Below are positions 45,041 to 56,444 of a stretch of 64,000 nt of DNA, piece after piece; within the stretch, counting starts at the first letter, position 1, and every line of letters begins with the position of its first letter. Made by a program: the position numbers and the translations under genes. The notes under the pieces are model-generated. The model was not told where the DNA came from. It did not search any database and was given only the letters and a program-made list of their open reading frames with translations. Source of the DNA: Populus alba (lineage: Eukaryota > Streptophyta > Magnoliopsida > Malpighiales > Salicaceae); assembly GCF_005239225.2 (NCBI RefSeq), contig NC_133284.1:49136697-49200696 (forward strand). Reading direction: 5' to 3'.

Positions 45041-45960
45041 AAAGTCCTGTGTGTGGTTGGGCTAAATTGAGATTCCTTTCGCCAATCCCCTTTAACCCGA
45101 AACTTCAATACTATGTGTGTGTGGTTAGGATAGACTGAGATTCCTTTCGCCAATCCCCTCTAACCATAATCAAAATCCTGTGTGGTTGGGATAGACTGAG
45201 ATTCCTTTCGGCAATCCCCTCTAACCAAAACCAAAATCATGTGTGGTTGGGATAGACTGAGATTCCTTTCGGCAATCCCCTCTAACCAGAACCAAAATCC
45301 TGTGTGTGGTTGGGATAGACTGAGATTCCTTTCGGCAATCCCCTCTAACCAGAACCAAAATCCTTTGTGTGGTTGGGATAGACTGAGATTCCTTTCGGCA
45401 ATCCCCTCTAACCAGAACCAAAATCCTGTGTGTGGTTGGGATAGACTGAGATTGCTTTCGGCAATCCCCTCTAACCAGAACCAAAATCCTGTGTGGTTGG
45501 GATAGACTGAGATTCCTTTTGGCAATCCCCTCTAACCAGAACCAAAATCCTGTGTGTGGTTGGGATAGACTGAGATTCCTGTCGGCAATCCCCTCTAACC
45601 AGAACCAAAAAAACTGTGTGTGGTTGGGATAGACTGAGATTCCTTTTGGCAATCCCCTCTAACCAGAACCAAAATCCTGTGTGTGGTTGGGATAGACTGA
45701 GATTCCTGTCGGCAATCCCCTCTAACCAGAACCAAAAAAACTGTGTGTGGTTGGGATAGACTGAGATCCCTTTCGGCAATCCCCTCTAACCAGAACCAAA
45801 ATCCTGTGTGGTTCGGATAGACTGAGATTCCTTTCGGCAATCCCCTCTAACCAGAACCAAAATCCTGTGTGGTTGGGATAGACTGAGATTCCTTTCGGCA
45901 ATCCCCTCTAACCAGAACCAAAATCATGTGTGTGTAGCTCGGTCAACCTAAAATCTCATA
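45041..45960. repeat. Tandem array A, period 61-63 bp, about 14 units
   Basis: Unit consensus includes GTGTGTGGTTGGGATAGACT, GAGATTCCTTTCGGCAATCC and CCTCTAACCAGAACCAAAAT. Length varies with TG copies and A-runs. Since 63 is a multiple of three, long open frames appear on both strands (for example 45160-45840 minus), but they are by-products of the repeat. Confidence 0.95.
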
Positions 45961-46031
45961 TGGAGATTCCCTTTAACCAAAGCTACATGAGATCCCATCT
46001 GGCAACCTTATTTAACCAAAACAAAAGAAAT

Positions 46032-46195
46032 GTGGAAAAAAAAAAAAACAGTCTTATTATAATGGGTGACCTACCCAGGTGGAAAGAATGAAAAAAACGG
46101 TCTCATTATGATGAGTGACCTACCCAAAGAAAAAGGAAAGAATGTGAAGTGTGGCCTCATTGTAATGGGTGACCTACCCAGATAAAAAAAACATG
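46032..46195. repeat. Tandem array B, about three units of 60-65 bp
   Basis: Units share TCATTATAATGGGTGACC and TACCCAG, with A-rich linkers. Confidence 0.8.
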
Positions 46196-46202
46196 GAAAA
46201 AT

Positions 46203-47215
46203 GGATGGCGAGGGCTTAAAGGCACACTCAAAATGGTGGTGAGGGCTCAAAGGCGCACTCAAAAGGAGGTAGGGTTAGAAAACGCACTACTAAAGGATGA
46301 GGGCTCAAAGGCGCACTCAAAAGGAAGTAGGGTTAGAAAACGCACTACCCAAGGGATGAGGGCTCAAAAGCGCACTCAAAATGGAGGTGAGGGCTCAAAA
46401 GGAGGTAGGGTTAGAAAACGCACTACCTAAGGGAATGAGCGCTCAAAGGCGCACTCAAAATGGAGGTGAGGGCTCAAAGACGCACTCAAAAGCAGGTAGG
46501 GTTAGAAAACGCATTACCCAAGGGATGAGGGCTCAAAGGCGCACTCAAAATGAAGGTGAGGGCTCAAAGGCGCACTCAAAAGGAGGTAGGGTTAGAAAAC
46601 GCACTACCAAAGGGATGAAGGCTCAAAGGCGCACTCAAAATGGAGGTGAGGGCTCAAAGGCGCACTCAAAAGGAGGTAGGGTTAGAAAACGCACTACCAA
46701 AGGGATGAGGGCTCAAAGGCGCACTCAAAATGGAGGTGATGGCTCAAAGGCGCACTAAAAAAAAGGTAGGGTTAGAAAACGCACTACCAAAGGGATGAGG
46801 GCTCAAAGGCGCACTCAAAATGGAGGTGAGGGCTCAGAGGCGCACTCAAAAGGAGGTGAGGGCTCAAAGGCGCACTCAAAATGGAGGTAGGGTTAGAAAA
46901 CGCACTACCGAAGGGATGAGGGCTCAAAGGCGCACTCAAAATGAAAGTTGAGGGCTCAAAGGCGCACTCAAAAGGAAGTAGGGTTAGAAAACGCACTACC
47001 AAAGGGATGAGGGCTCAAAGGCGCACTCAAAATAGAGGTGAGGGCTCAAAGGCGCACTCAAAAGAGAGGTAGGGTTAGAAAACGCACTACCGAAGGGATG
47101 AGGGCTCAAAGGCGCACTCAAAATGAAAGTTGAGGGCTCAAAGGCGCACTCAAAAGGAAGTGAAGGCTCAAAGGCGCATTCAAACAAGTGGTAAGGTTAA
47201 AAAATGCACTACCTA
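46203..47215. repeat. Tandem array C with higher-order structure (about 90 bp made of 30-bp subunits)
   Basis: Two subunit types alternate: GAGGGCTCAAAGGCGCACTC (then AAAATGGAGGT or AAAAGGAGGT) and AGGGTTAGAAAACGCACTAC (then CAAAGGGAT). The usual order is A-A'-B, about 90 bp, repeated about eleven times, with some missing subunits. The arrangement resembles higher-order satellite repeats. Confidence 0.95.
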
Positions 47216-49146
47216 AAAGTTGATACACTGATTGTCAATGTTGAAAAGCAAATGCATTATGATTGATATGCATGTATACTTACCTGAGAAATATAGGCCC
47301 CCATTTCTTCATGGTGTCTTTGTTTTCTCTCAAAAGTTGTAGTGTTGGTAGTAAACTTCGATGGCTTTTCCACTTTTGCTTACTCGGGTTACATCTTGTG
47401 ATCTTGACCTCTGAGAATGGTTTGATGTCATCATACATCTTTGTCCTTCACCCTTTATCTTAAGGGTTACCAATTTTGCCCGACATTTTCCTTAGAACAG
47501 GAATCATGGAGTCAGCCCTACCATGTGTTTTTGATTGCCCCTCAGCTTGATCATGCCCCCCAAGTGTTCAACTTGGGTTTAGTGTGGGGTGAGGATATGT
47601 GAAAGTAAGTTTGAGGGTTTTTTGTACAATGCAATGTTTTCATGCAAAATTTTTGAAACTTCCAAGTTATTCCAATCACAAAAATGATTTTGATATTGGT
47701 TCAAAATAAACTTGTTCTCAAAAATTCAAGTGATTCCTATGGACAGGTTTCTTGAAGTGATGAAAGCTTTTTGCTTTTGGTTTAAAGATGAAGTGACATC
47801 TGGTTGGTCACAAAAGGTTTAAATTTCAATTTGAGGGTTATTGAGAACCAAATTGAGTCAAAACATTTATTTTATTTGCATGAATAATGATTTGACTTGC
47901 ACATGAAAGCACTACCTACTAATCTAGATTGCTTGCCTTTGATCAGAAAGGGCTTTATCAGGTATGTAATGTAGGCTTTGGCTATTGGTTATGAAGAAAA
48001 TGGATATGTTGCAGGCTCAAAAGGTGTTTAAGGGATTTCAAGACTAGGGATCACTTGTGCTTGTTTCCTGACCTTTTGTCTTTTGGAATTGTTTGTTTTT
48101 CAAAATGATTTATCCTGCCCCCCAGTGTCGGTTTTGGGCTTTGTTTTTGTTTGGTTGAGCACAATCATATCAGTTGTTTGTATGAGAAGCTCAAATCTTT
48201 TAGATCCTTTAGATCTTCTTCTTTTCTTTTCTTAACCAATCACTACTTCATTTAGATGATAATGAAAGAGTAAACATTACATGATCAATTCCAGCACCCA
48301 TCTTCACTGCTTTGTCTGGATGGTAAAAACAAAAAACTCTTATTTTGCCCCCCAGTGTGGGGTGTGATCCTAGTCAAGGTTATTTCCAAAAAACATTACT
48401 AGGCTCAAAATGGGATTGCAACGGATATTTTTTTAGCCTTGTGAAAGGATTATCAAAGATGGCCTTTCCTCATCTCAAACTCATGCATTGAGGATCGATA
48501 GGTCTTGCTTTCATGCGCGTATGCCAAATGATTTATTCAGTCAAATAAAACTCAGCTTTTGAGTCACCTCATAGTGTTGTTTGTCTTTGTTGTCTTTTTT
48601 GTTTCAAGTTTTCTAGGTATATGTGTATCTATTTAAGGAATCACTTGAATTTTCAAAATGCATTTGTTTTGGACAAATATCAACACGATTTTTGTTTTTG
48701 TACTCACTTTGGAGGTCCCAAAAAAAATATGCTTGAAAACATATGAGATTAATGTATGGGTTTGGAAGAAAGGAACACCAAAGGATTCTTCATGTTGTAG
48801 TGGTTGTGAGAAAAGTTGCGCTCAAAATGTTATTTACATGTAATAACAACAAAGAAGAATGTGATGTGAACACAGGAAAACACATGATCTTATTTCACAA
48901 GAGAAGCTCATGAACAGAGAGAGTCTTGTTCAAAAGCATTAACAAAAGGCAATAACAAGGCAGGTTTCATTCCTCTATTTTAGCGAATCTGTTCATAGGC
49001 AAACTCCTCTCAAAAGCTCTGTGTAGAGGACTCAAAGACAATGTGGAACAACACCACGGTCACAAGTTGAGTTTTACAAAATTCAAGCTATCATGTTGGA
49101 CTATTGATGCTTGCCAATTCCCCCAAACATTCCATCCTAATATGCT
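47216..49146 (-). other. Non-coding interior of the gag-only element
   Basis: No protease, RT or integrase motif in any frame. Three copies of a G-run motif occur on the minus strand: ACACTTGGGGGGCA or ACACTGGGGGGCA at 47554-47567, 48116-48128 and 48346-48358. In autonomous relatives pol would be expected here. Confidence 0.7.
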
Positions 49147-50595
49147 TCAAGCATGATTAGGCAGCGGGTTCGTATTCACATTGGGGGTGTCTTCCAACTC
49201 TATCCACCCAGCCTTGATTAATTGCAGAAGCTTTCTCTTGAAGGCGTTGCAGGTATAGATGCTATGCCCAGTAATACCGGCATGGTATTCATAATTGAGT
49301 TCTGGCTTGTACCAATTAGGATAAGGTGGCTGCAGAGGTGTCAGAGGTTCTGGAGCTATTTGCCCGATGCTCAATAGCTTTTGATACATCTCATTCAGGG
49401 GTAACGGTAGTGGAGGTAGTTGTTCTTGAAACCTTTGGAAATTTCCAATTTGGCTTTTGGCTTGAAAGTTTTGGGGTTCAGGTTTTTTGATGTTGGCAAT
49501 TTGGGATGGAGTATGGTAATTTTGGGATGTATTTGTTTTACCCTTGTAGCCATCTTCAACATGGTGAACATCTTTTCTTTCGACGCCTCTTTTCTCGGTT
49601 GGAGCAGCAATTCTACCACTCTTGACACCTTGATCTATGCGTTCACACACTATCACAGCATCAGTGAATTGTTGGGCTGAACTACCCATCATATGTTCGT
49701 AATATGGTGCTTTGAGTGTATTGGCAAATAAAGAGACCATCTCTTTGTCCAGAAGTGGGGGATGTACTTGAGCAGCTAATTCTCGCCATCTTTGAGCATA
49801 TTCCCTTATGCTTTCTTTATCCTTTTTCTCTATATTGGACAAACTGGTTCTGTCGGGCGCAATGTCCATGTTGTATTTGTATTGCTTGACGAAAGCATCC
49901 ACAAGATTTTTCCAGTTGCGAATTTTTGTGTTATCCAATTTCATGTACCAACTCAAAGTTGCCCCACTTAAACTGTCTTGGAAAAAGTGCATTAGTAGTT
50001 TTTCATCATGTACTACCTCAGCCATTTTATTGCAGTAGGACCTGAGATGAGTCATGGGGCATTGTGTTCCATTGTATTTGATGAATTCAGGAACACGAAA
50101 TTTCTTTGGGACAACCACATTTGGGACCAAACACATCTCTGCTGCTCGTACCGGGTCATATAAGTCTATCCCTTCAATGGCTTTGAGTCTGGCTTCCAGC
50201 GCCTCTATCTTAGCTTGATCAATGCTATCAGATGACTTAGCCTCGTGGGACTCATTAACAGATGCCTTTACGACTGTTGGGGATGGTGCAGGTGTCGTTG
50301 ACTGCACAAATGTTGGATTTTGCTGAGGTTCTTGACCATGTTCGCTCATTCTTTCCTCAGGCTAAACTGTAGTAGGAGCTGGATCAAAGGTGATCGGTTG
50401 ATTAGAAGGACCTTCATCAGAGGTATTTCTTAATGTTTGCTTGAGTAAGCTAGTGAGGTGAGCCACACTTATTTTCAGAGACTCCAACTCTTCGTGCAAA
50501 TAGGCCTCACGTTGAGCACGCTCTTCATCTTCCATGTTTCTTGCTCGAAGTCGGGTGTTGTAGACTTTTTGGGGACCTATATTTCAATCTGCCAT
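49147..50595 (-). pseudogene. Ty3/gypsy Gag of the gag-only element (400 aa open, N-terminus interrupted)
   Basis: From the ATG at 50347-50349 there are 400 open codons. A short coiled coil (QAKIEALEARLKAIEG) lies near residue 45. The retrotransposon Gag domain follows at about residues 90-250 (including SGATLSWYMKLD and ESIREYAQRWRELA). Near the C-terminus is an Ogre/Tat-type zinc motif in which the first Cys is replaced by Tyr (LNYEYHAGITGHSIYTC). The same frame continues upstream to an ATG at 50595 through NTRLRARNMEDEERAQREAY, with a TGA at codon 4 (where Trp is plausible) and a TAG at 50362-50364 (where Gln is plausible). The longer form was probably the ancestral Gag of about 480 residues. 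Whether the 400-aa form still assembles particles is unknown. No pol follows. Confidence 0.85.
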
Positions 50596-51139
50596 GTATG
50601 CATGTTAAATGTATGAACATGTAATTTATATGATGCATTTGCCCTTAAAGGGGTGACATGATTTTTTTTATTTTTATTTTATTTTTGTATGATATATTCT
50701 GTAAAGAAAGATAGCGCATACAAACTAAAGACATCGTCTATTCATGCATAGGTTTTCTACCTGGTCTCAAAAGGGTCTCATATCTGCCCAGTGACGTCCT
50801 TCGTAAAGGCAGTATGGGGGCGTTGCAAAGAACAGTTAAGACACGTATGCCCACCATTACCAAGCAGGCACTCAGATATGAGTTGGGTGTTTCACGCATC
50901 TGAACCCGACCAATAGTCATAAGGCAGATCGTTAATTCCCCACTTAACTTAGAAGCTTGTGTGTGCTTGACAAATATAAAGCATGTGATACATGAGGCAG
51001 TTCTATACAATGCATGAACAAATATGTACAAAATTAAAGCGCGTGAGAAATAAATAAAGGAAATGCATATTTAAAAATAAACACGCAAACCACAACAAAA
51101 AACACAATAAATCAGACAAAAACAAAGCTTAGTCCACAA
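50596..51139 (-). other. Leader between primer site and gag
   Basis: Non-coding, about 540 bp. It may hold packaging signals, but no specific motif was recognised. Confidence 0.5.
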
Positions 51140-51159
51140 GATCCCCAGTGGAGTCGCCA
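51140..51159 (-). other. Primer-binding site, tRNA-Arg type
   Basis: Minus strand TGGCGACTCCACTGGGGATC, three bases from the LTR. It is complementary to a tRNA 3' end of the form GGAGTCG-CCA preceded by a T-arm GATCCCCAG, which I recall for plant tRNA-Arg and for Ogre elements. Confidence 0.75.
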
Positions 51160-51162
51160 TTC

Positions 51163-52767
51163 TGTCGCACGTGTGCGGCGGCGCGGCGATCGTCCACCCT
51201 CAAGGAAAAAACAGAATATTCTTTCCTGGAAAATAAGGAGAGACAAGGAATTCTTGTCTCTATATGTGAAAATATGGACTGGGAGTCGCCACCTAGTATT
51301 CTGGTTACTAGGAACCTTAACTGGTCTTTAGAGATCGGGTACGGAGACTGGTTGTGTAAAGGGAAGGTATTAGCACCCCAACTACGCCCTACCTAAGGTA
51401 AGCTGCATTGTTTTGTCTGATAAAATCTAAAGTCTTGTTGTGGTTTGTAATTGTTCGGAATACGCATTACATGTAATGTCATACCCCAGGTTCGATTGTC
51501 CGGAAAAAAAGAATTAATATCCAGAATATTACATATAATGTCATACCTCGAATACTAAGAGACAAACAAAATAAAGTTTTTTGTTGTTTTTGAAATTTTG
51601 GCCAATATTCTCTTGACTTTAATAAACTGGTTATTAAAGCCAAAATGCACGCTAAAACATTGTTTTTTTTTGTGTATGAAAAATACAATATGATTTTTTT
51701 AGCTTTGAGACACTTGGCCGTATGCACAAAAATATTTTTTCTCCTTTTTTTAAATTTTTTTGTATTTTTGGAAGTTTTTGATGAAAAACCGGGTAGTTTA
51801 ATACCAGATTTGTATTTTTACGACATAAAAATACTACCCGATATTAATAAAAATAACATAAATCAACAGTGGGAACATCATAAATATTTTTTTAAAACAA
51901 TAATATTTTTTTTCTATTTTTTTACAATGGGCCGGATCAGGCCCAATTGCATGGGTTGGGCCAAACCTGGCCCATTTACATGGGCTGGCTGACGTCCCAG
52001 CCCAGGCCCAAATGGGCTGGTTACTGTGTACATAGTAACCGGGGTTACTGTGCACACAGTAACCAGTGAATTAATTAGCCAATTACTGTGCCCATGCACA
52101 GTAACCGGGTAATTAATTCATGGCTTGCAGAACGTGCACAGTGCACGTTCTGCATGCAAGAAGATGAACAGTAAAACGAGATAAGGGGTTGAGGGCTGAC
52201 CTGTGGTGGCTGTCGTTGATGGCGGAGCTGCTGGTGGCGATAGGAAGCGGCGCTGACAGTGGGGTGGCCGACGGTGGCTCTGCGTTTTCCTTCTCTCTCT
52301 CCTCTGTTTTCTTCTCTGCTTCTTCCTTTCTCTTCTCTGCCTTCTCTCCTCTCTTCTCCCTCTTCTCCCTCTCTTTGCTCTCCCTTCTCTTCTCTTCCCC
52401 CTCTCTTGGTCTTCTCTTTTTTTTTCTTTTTTTTTTCTTCAGCAGCCCTCCCCTGTATTTATAGGAAAACAGGGGGGGCGAATGGTGGGGCGGCCACTGT
52501 TGGCCGCCCCTGCACTATCTGTTCAATGGATAAAAAGGAGGCAAGTGGGCGTCGAATGGTAGGCGTCTTATTGCGCCAAATCCGGGAAAGAAGTTCGGCG
52601 AAAAGTGGAGAAGAAAAATTCTTCTCCCCTGTTCTCTGCGTGCGCAGGGAAGAAGACGATGGTGCCGTTTCCAAACGGCACCGTTTTGCGTTTTTTTTAT
52701 AATATATTTTTTGAATTTTTTTATTTTTATTATTTTTTATGTGGGGACCAAAAAATGGGTTACAACA
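51163..52767 (-). repeat. 5' LTR (element orientation) of gag-only element
   Basis: 1605 bp. TATAAATA on the minus strand at 52456-52463. Palindrome at 52127-52153 with further GGTTACTGTG-type inverted repeats at about 52017-52110. Confidence 0.93.
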
Positions 52768-52772
52768 ATGGT

Positions 52773-54587
52773 TTTGTTCTTTCTCTTTGCTACACCATTC
52801 TGCTATAGTGTGTATGTAGTTGTCAATTGTCTACTTATGCCATTCTCTTTGCAAACAGCAGTAAATTATTGGGATGTGAATTCACCACCTCTGTCGGTAC
52901 GTAGACTCCTTATAGATTCACTTGTTTCTTTCTCCACATGGTTCTTAAAGCTATTGAAGATATCAAAATCTTGTGATTTTTCTACTAAAAAATACACCCA
53001 TGTTTTGAAATTATAGTCATCAATAAAGGTGATTAAATACATTTTTTGTTGTTTGAAATGGGTGTGATTGGATCACATCAACTCCAAACCTAAGATGCTC
53101 TCCATGTGCTTGCTTTTGAAAAAAGATCCCTTTTGTGTTTCCCCACTAGACAATCTTGACAAATCCTGGAAGGAGTCTTGAATTGAGGTAGACCCTTAAC
53201 CATTTCCTTTTGTTCAAAGGTCTTCAAGCCATTATAACTTAGATGTCCATATCTGCAATGCCAAAACTGAGCTGGATCTTTAATGATGGTATAAAAACAA
53301 GCTAACATATTTGGCTGAGAAATAGGTTGTAGAATGAACATTCTATTTGAGGACATTGTCGTTTCCATAATCAGGCCTTTTTTCGAGTGATAGATTTTGC
53401 ATCTACCATGCTGAAATAAAATTGCTAGTCCCTTTTCTTGTAGCTAACCAATGCTCAACAGGTTATTCTTCAGTTCAGGTACATAGAATACACCAGTAAT
53501 GATCTATGAGATTTTATTGGATTGAAATCTCACATTGCCTTTTCCCTTAACCATCATGCTAGAATTGTTTCCAAGCTTTATGGTTTCTCTGGAATTTTCA
53601 TCTAAATCACAAAACAATTCCTTCTTTCCAGACATATGGTTACTACACTTTGAGTCAAGAAACCACACATCTTCCTTCTTCACTTGGTCATTCTCCATAT
53701 ATGCCATCAAAAGCATTTCTTCGCGAGCTTCTATAAAATTTGCTTCCTTCTATTTGCTGGGACATTCATATTGATAATGTCCAAGCTTATGGCAATGATA
53801 GCATTGCACAATCGACTTGTCAAGACTTGATAAGCCTCTTCCTTGACCACGAAATCCTCCACAACCTCGTCCTGTACCTTTTCCTGATCTATCTTCATAA
53901 GTTACCTTCAGAGCTTGCTCTTCAATGACAGAAACACTCATGTGTTGTTCATGTAGTAACAAACTACTTTGCAACTAGTCAATAGTCAGAGTATCATTGT
54001 CATTTGACTCTTCAATTGAGTAAACAACATAGTTGAAGTTTGAAGTCATAGATCACAAAATTTTCTCAATGATAATGACATCTTTCATATTCTCACCATG
54101 AGTCCTCATCTTGTTAGCTATGGTGAGTGTTCGAGCAAAGTATTCATTCACCGTTTCTCCAGCTTCTCATATGTAGAATTTTGAACTCCCTTCCAAATGC
54201 TTGTAATTGTGCTCGCTTGACTATTGTTGTCCAGTCCCAAATGCTCTTTGTTGTATCTTTGTTCAAGATAGTCTTCAAGATTGATGTGTCAATCGCTTGA
54301 AAAAAGATAGTTTTTTACCTTCAGATCCTTGAGATTCTGATCATCAATGGGTCTTCTTTTGTCCCTCAATAAGGATAGCTACTTCAAGAATCCCATGATC
54401 CACTAAGCTCCAAAATTCTTTGGACCGCAAAAAATTCTCCATGAGCATAGCCCAATGATCATTGTGTGCATCAAGCTTTGGAATTGCTGGTTGAACAAAA
54501 GTTGTTTTCTGTTGTCGTCTTCTCACTACTCACTTGAAAGAACGGCTGCTTTCAAATCTTGATCAGGCCCTACAACAGGCTCTGATA
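52773..54587 (-). pseudogene. Copia gag-pol remnant, right of nested element
   Basis: On the minus strand, from right to left: Gag start near 54500 (FVQPAIPKLDAHNDHWAML), a decayed Gag middle, zinc knuckle CYHCHKLGHYQYEC near 53790, and protease near 53640 (WFLDSKCSNHM, with Lys where Gly is usual). GAG-pre-integrase follows near 53270 (FWHCRYGHLSYNGL; CQDCLVGKHKRDLF). Integrase keeps FIDDY (near 53020) and LRTDRGGEF (near 52895), and its third catalytic residue, Glu in the family, reads Lys here (QNGVAKRKN near 52785). Several stops are TAA/TAG at Gln positions. The sequence continues at 43221-43288. RT and the other LTR are absent. Confidence 0.85.
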
Positions 54588-54771
54588 TGTTAAGAATTTA
54601 AGTGTTTAAGATGATAAAACTCTGTTATTATTGAATCTGAAAGTTGGCCTTTAAATAGCCTTTACAGTAACAGAAATACTAAAAATATACAGCCCACACA
54701 ACAGCTTTCTAGACGTGTGGTGTAATAGCAAAAGAACAGGTCAAAAAACAACAAACCATCCCTTAACAATA
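54588..54771 (-). repeat. Candidate LTR of the antisense copia
   Basis: Starts TGTTAAG beside a degraded tRNA-Met primer site (minus TATCAGAGCC at 54578-54587). A matching CTTAACA at 54765-54771 would end it. A TATTTAAAGG box lies inside. Because the partner LTR is lost, the outer end is uncertain and the LTR may be longer. Confidence 0.45.
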
Positions 54772-55389
54772 GGGATTTATTAAACATATCCTAATCACAA
54801 TGCAACTACTTTTAACAAAACAAACTACTTAATAACTTTGCCCTGTTTTCTAAAACGATCTTTGAGCTTCTGGTAATCGACCCATTTTGGGAAGTTTTCA
54901 AAGTAACATTGTAGGTGAAAACCAGGTAGTTTGTTAAAGTCTGGTGTTTAAGGTGATGGATGGTAGGAGAGGCTGGGGGTAATATATATGGCTTGTATGG
55001 AAGATCAGGTTGTTTTCTTTGTTTGTGTGAAGGAATTGTGTTTGTCTGGAGCGTTGGCTGGGTTTTCTGAGAGAGAGCTTCCTACTGCAATGCCTACTGC
55101 CATGTTATTCATTTAGGAATATATTTATTTCCCCCTATTAGTGCATGGTTACAATATGAATATATTTATTTCTTTTATCCTTTTAACCTTGTTCTGCATC
55201 TGTTGTAAATGGTGGGAGTTATCCATTAATTAGGAACCTGCTGCAATGCTTACTGCCATGTTAGTAGCATAGCCAACAGCAGAAGAGAACCCATGAATTC
55301 AAATAACATAAAATCAAGCAAATCATTCTCACGAAGAAGGCTAGCTAGGTTAACAATTTTAGTCTTAATCTTGCTGCTTTTATTCGTGT
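54772..55389. other. Flank of copia and 3' flank of PMD copy 5
   Basis: 54772-55085 is not repeated elsewhere and has no clear gene. 55086-55389 matches the PMD 3' flank (GAACCTGCTGCAATGC and following). Confidence 0.5.
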
Positions 55390-56370
55390 GATCATCTGCT
55401 CAAGCTCTTCAACAAAAGCTTTAAGCTCTCTGCAATCTCAGGTCTGTTAATTAGAGCACTGACCAACACAACATGAAAGATCTTCGTCAGTTCCGAATTG
55501 CATTGCAACCCAGACGCATCGAGCAAATGCCATTAATTCGTCATTCAAACTAGAACCAACAGTCGCCCACATTTGTTTTTCTCCGTAAAACTTGAGGAAA
55601 TCCCAGTTTACCAGAGCTAAAACTCTCTTTATCCGAGTCTAAACCCAACGAAACATTCTCAACTTTCTGTTTCAATGTTCCACCGAGCCAACCTAGGGTA
55701 CCCACTCTTCATCAGATTAGGCTCCGGCCGCTGCTGTTCATTGAACCTCTTCCAAACCCAAACCTGAACTAATTGCATTGATGACCAAAGATTAACTGTT
55801 AAATCATCATGTATTCCCTTTGGAGTCCCCAACAAGGTTGACTCTCCAGAGCTAAAACTCTCTTTTCCCGAGTCTAGAACCAACGAAACATTCTCAACTT
55901 TCTGTTTCAATTTGTCCCACCGATCCAACCTAGGGTACCCACTCTTCAATATTAGGCTTCGGCTGCAGTTTTTTGAACCTCTTCCAAACCCGAACCTCAA
56001 CTAATTGCATCGATGGCCAAATCATAACTGTTAAACCATCATATTTTCCCTTTGGAATCCCCAACAAGGTTGACTCTGCGATTTTCCCTTTCAACAAAGT
56101 CATATCTCTATAAATGCTGGCAAGAACAGCAGGTGCAAGTGCAATTCTATTACCTCTAGCGACATGAATGACAATAAGAGAAAACAAGCTAAACGCTTCA
56201 TGCCAAATCTCGCTGCCAATATCCATGAATTTCGTCATTCACGACAGATTACTGGCCTTCTTAGCAGGTGTCCTTGTCGTTTCTACTGTTGCAGTCTGGA
56301 AAACTGGAACTTCTCATTACAATACGATATTAATTTCTCCGTCCAGAACTTTCATGCTTGTTCTTCTCGC
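55390..56370 (-). pseudogene. Plant mobile domain (PMD) gene remnant, copy 5, longest
   Basis: Reads furthest toward the N-terminus. Upstream of RIALAPAVLASIYRDMTLLK it keeps MTKFMDIGSEIWHEAFSLF and, before that, a broken VFQTATVETTRTPAKKAS and a VLDGE-like start. About 240 bp is duplicated in tandem: the block with GYPRLDRWDKLK and VENVSLVLDS occurs twice (about 55611-55850 and 55848-56075). A stop and frameshifts interrupt it. The family is a nuclear PMD protein acting in gene silencing or meristem function in Arabidopsis MAIN/MAIL1, but no such role can be assigned to this fragment. Confidence 0.7.
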
Positions 56371-56444
56371 TAATCTGATTGTTGTGCTTCATCTTCATCT
56401 TCCCTTCCATCTTTATTTTTAATCTTAACCCTAGATTTCACCAT
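56370..56444 (-). other. Short acidic ORF upstream of PMD copy 5 (24 aa)
   Basis: MVKSRVKIKNKDGRED then EDEAQQSD. Matches 19213-19290 and 62529-62603. Confidence 0.3.

Larger units (their letters stand above)
43294..52767 (-). mobile_element. Gag-only Ogre/Tat-like Ty3/gypsy LTR retrotransposon, 9.47 kb, nested in copia
   Basis: Near-identical LTRs (43294-44910 and 51163-52767) lie in direct orientation with TG...CA ends. ATGGT is duplicated at 43289-43293 and 52768-52772. A primer site complementary to tRNA-Arg (51140-51159) and a polypurine tract (about 44914-44924) show that it is read on the minus strand. The only coding region is Gag (49147-50595); no protease, RT, RNase H or integrase is seen in 47216-49146. 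Three tandem arrays occupy 45041-47215, between gag and the 3' LTR. Very large LTRs, an Arg primer and arrays near the 3' end fit the Ogre/Tat lineage. Mobilisation must be in trans. Confidence 0.92.

Noticed and set aside
45160..45840. Long minus-strand reading frames (repeating WLEGIAERNLSLSQPH) as a repetitive protein
   Set aside because: They arise from a tandem repeat with a period divisible by three inside a retrotransposon; overlapping frames on both strands are equally long, and nothing suggests translation.
46233..47187. Reading frames over array C as proteins
   Set aside because: By-products of the 30-bp/90-bp repeat; many alternative frames are open and none has a domain.
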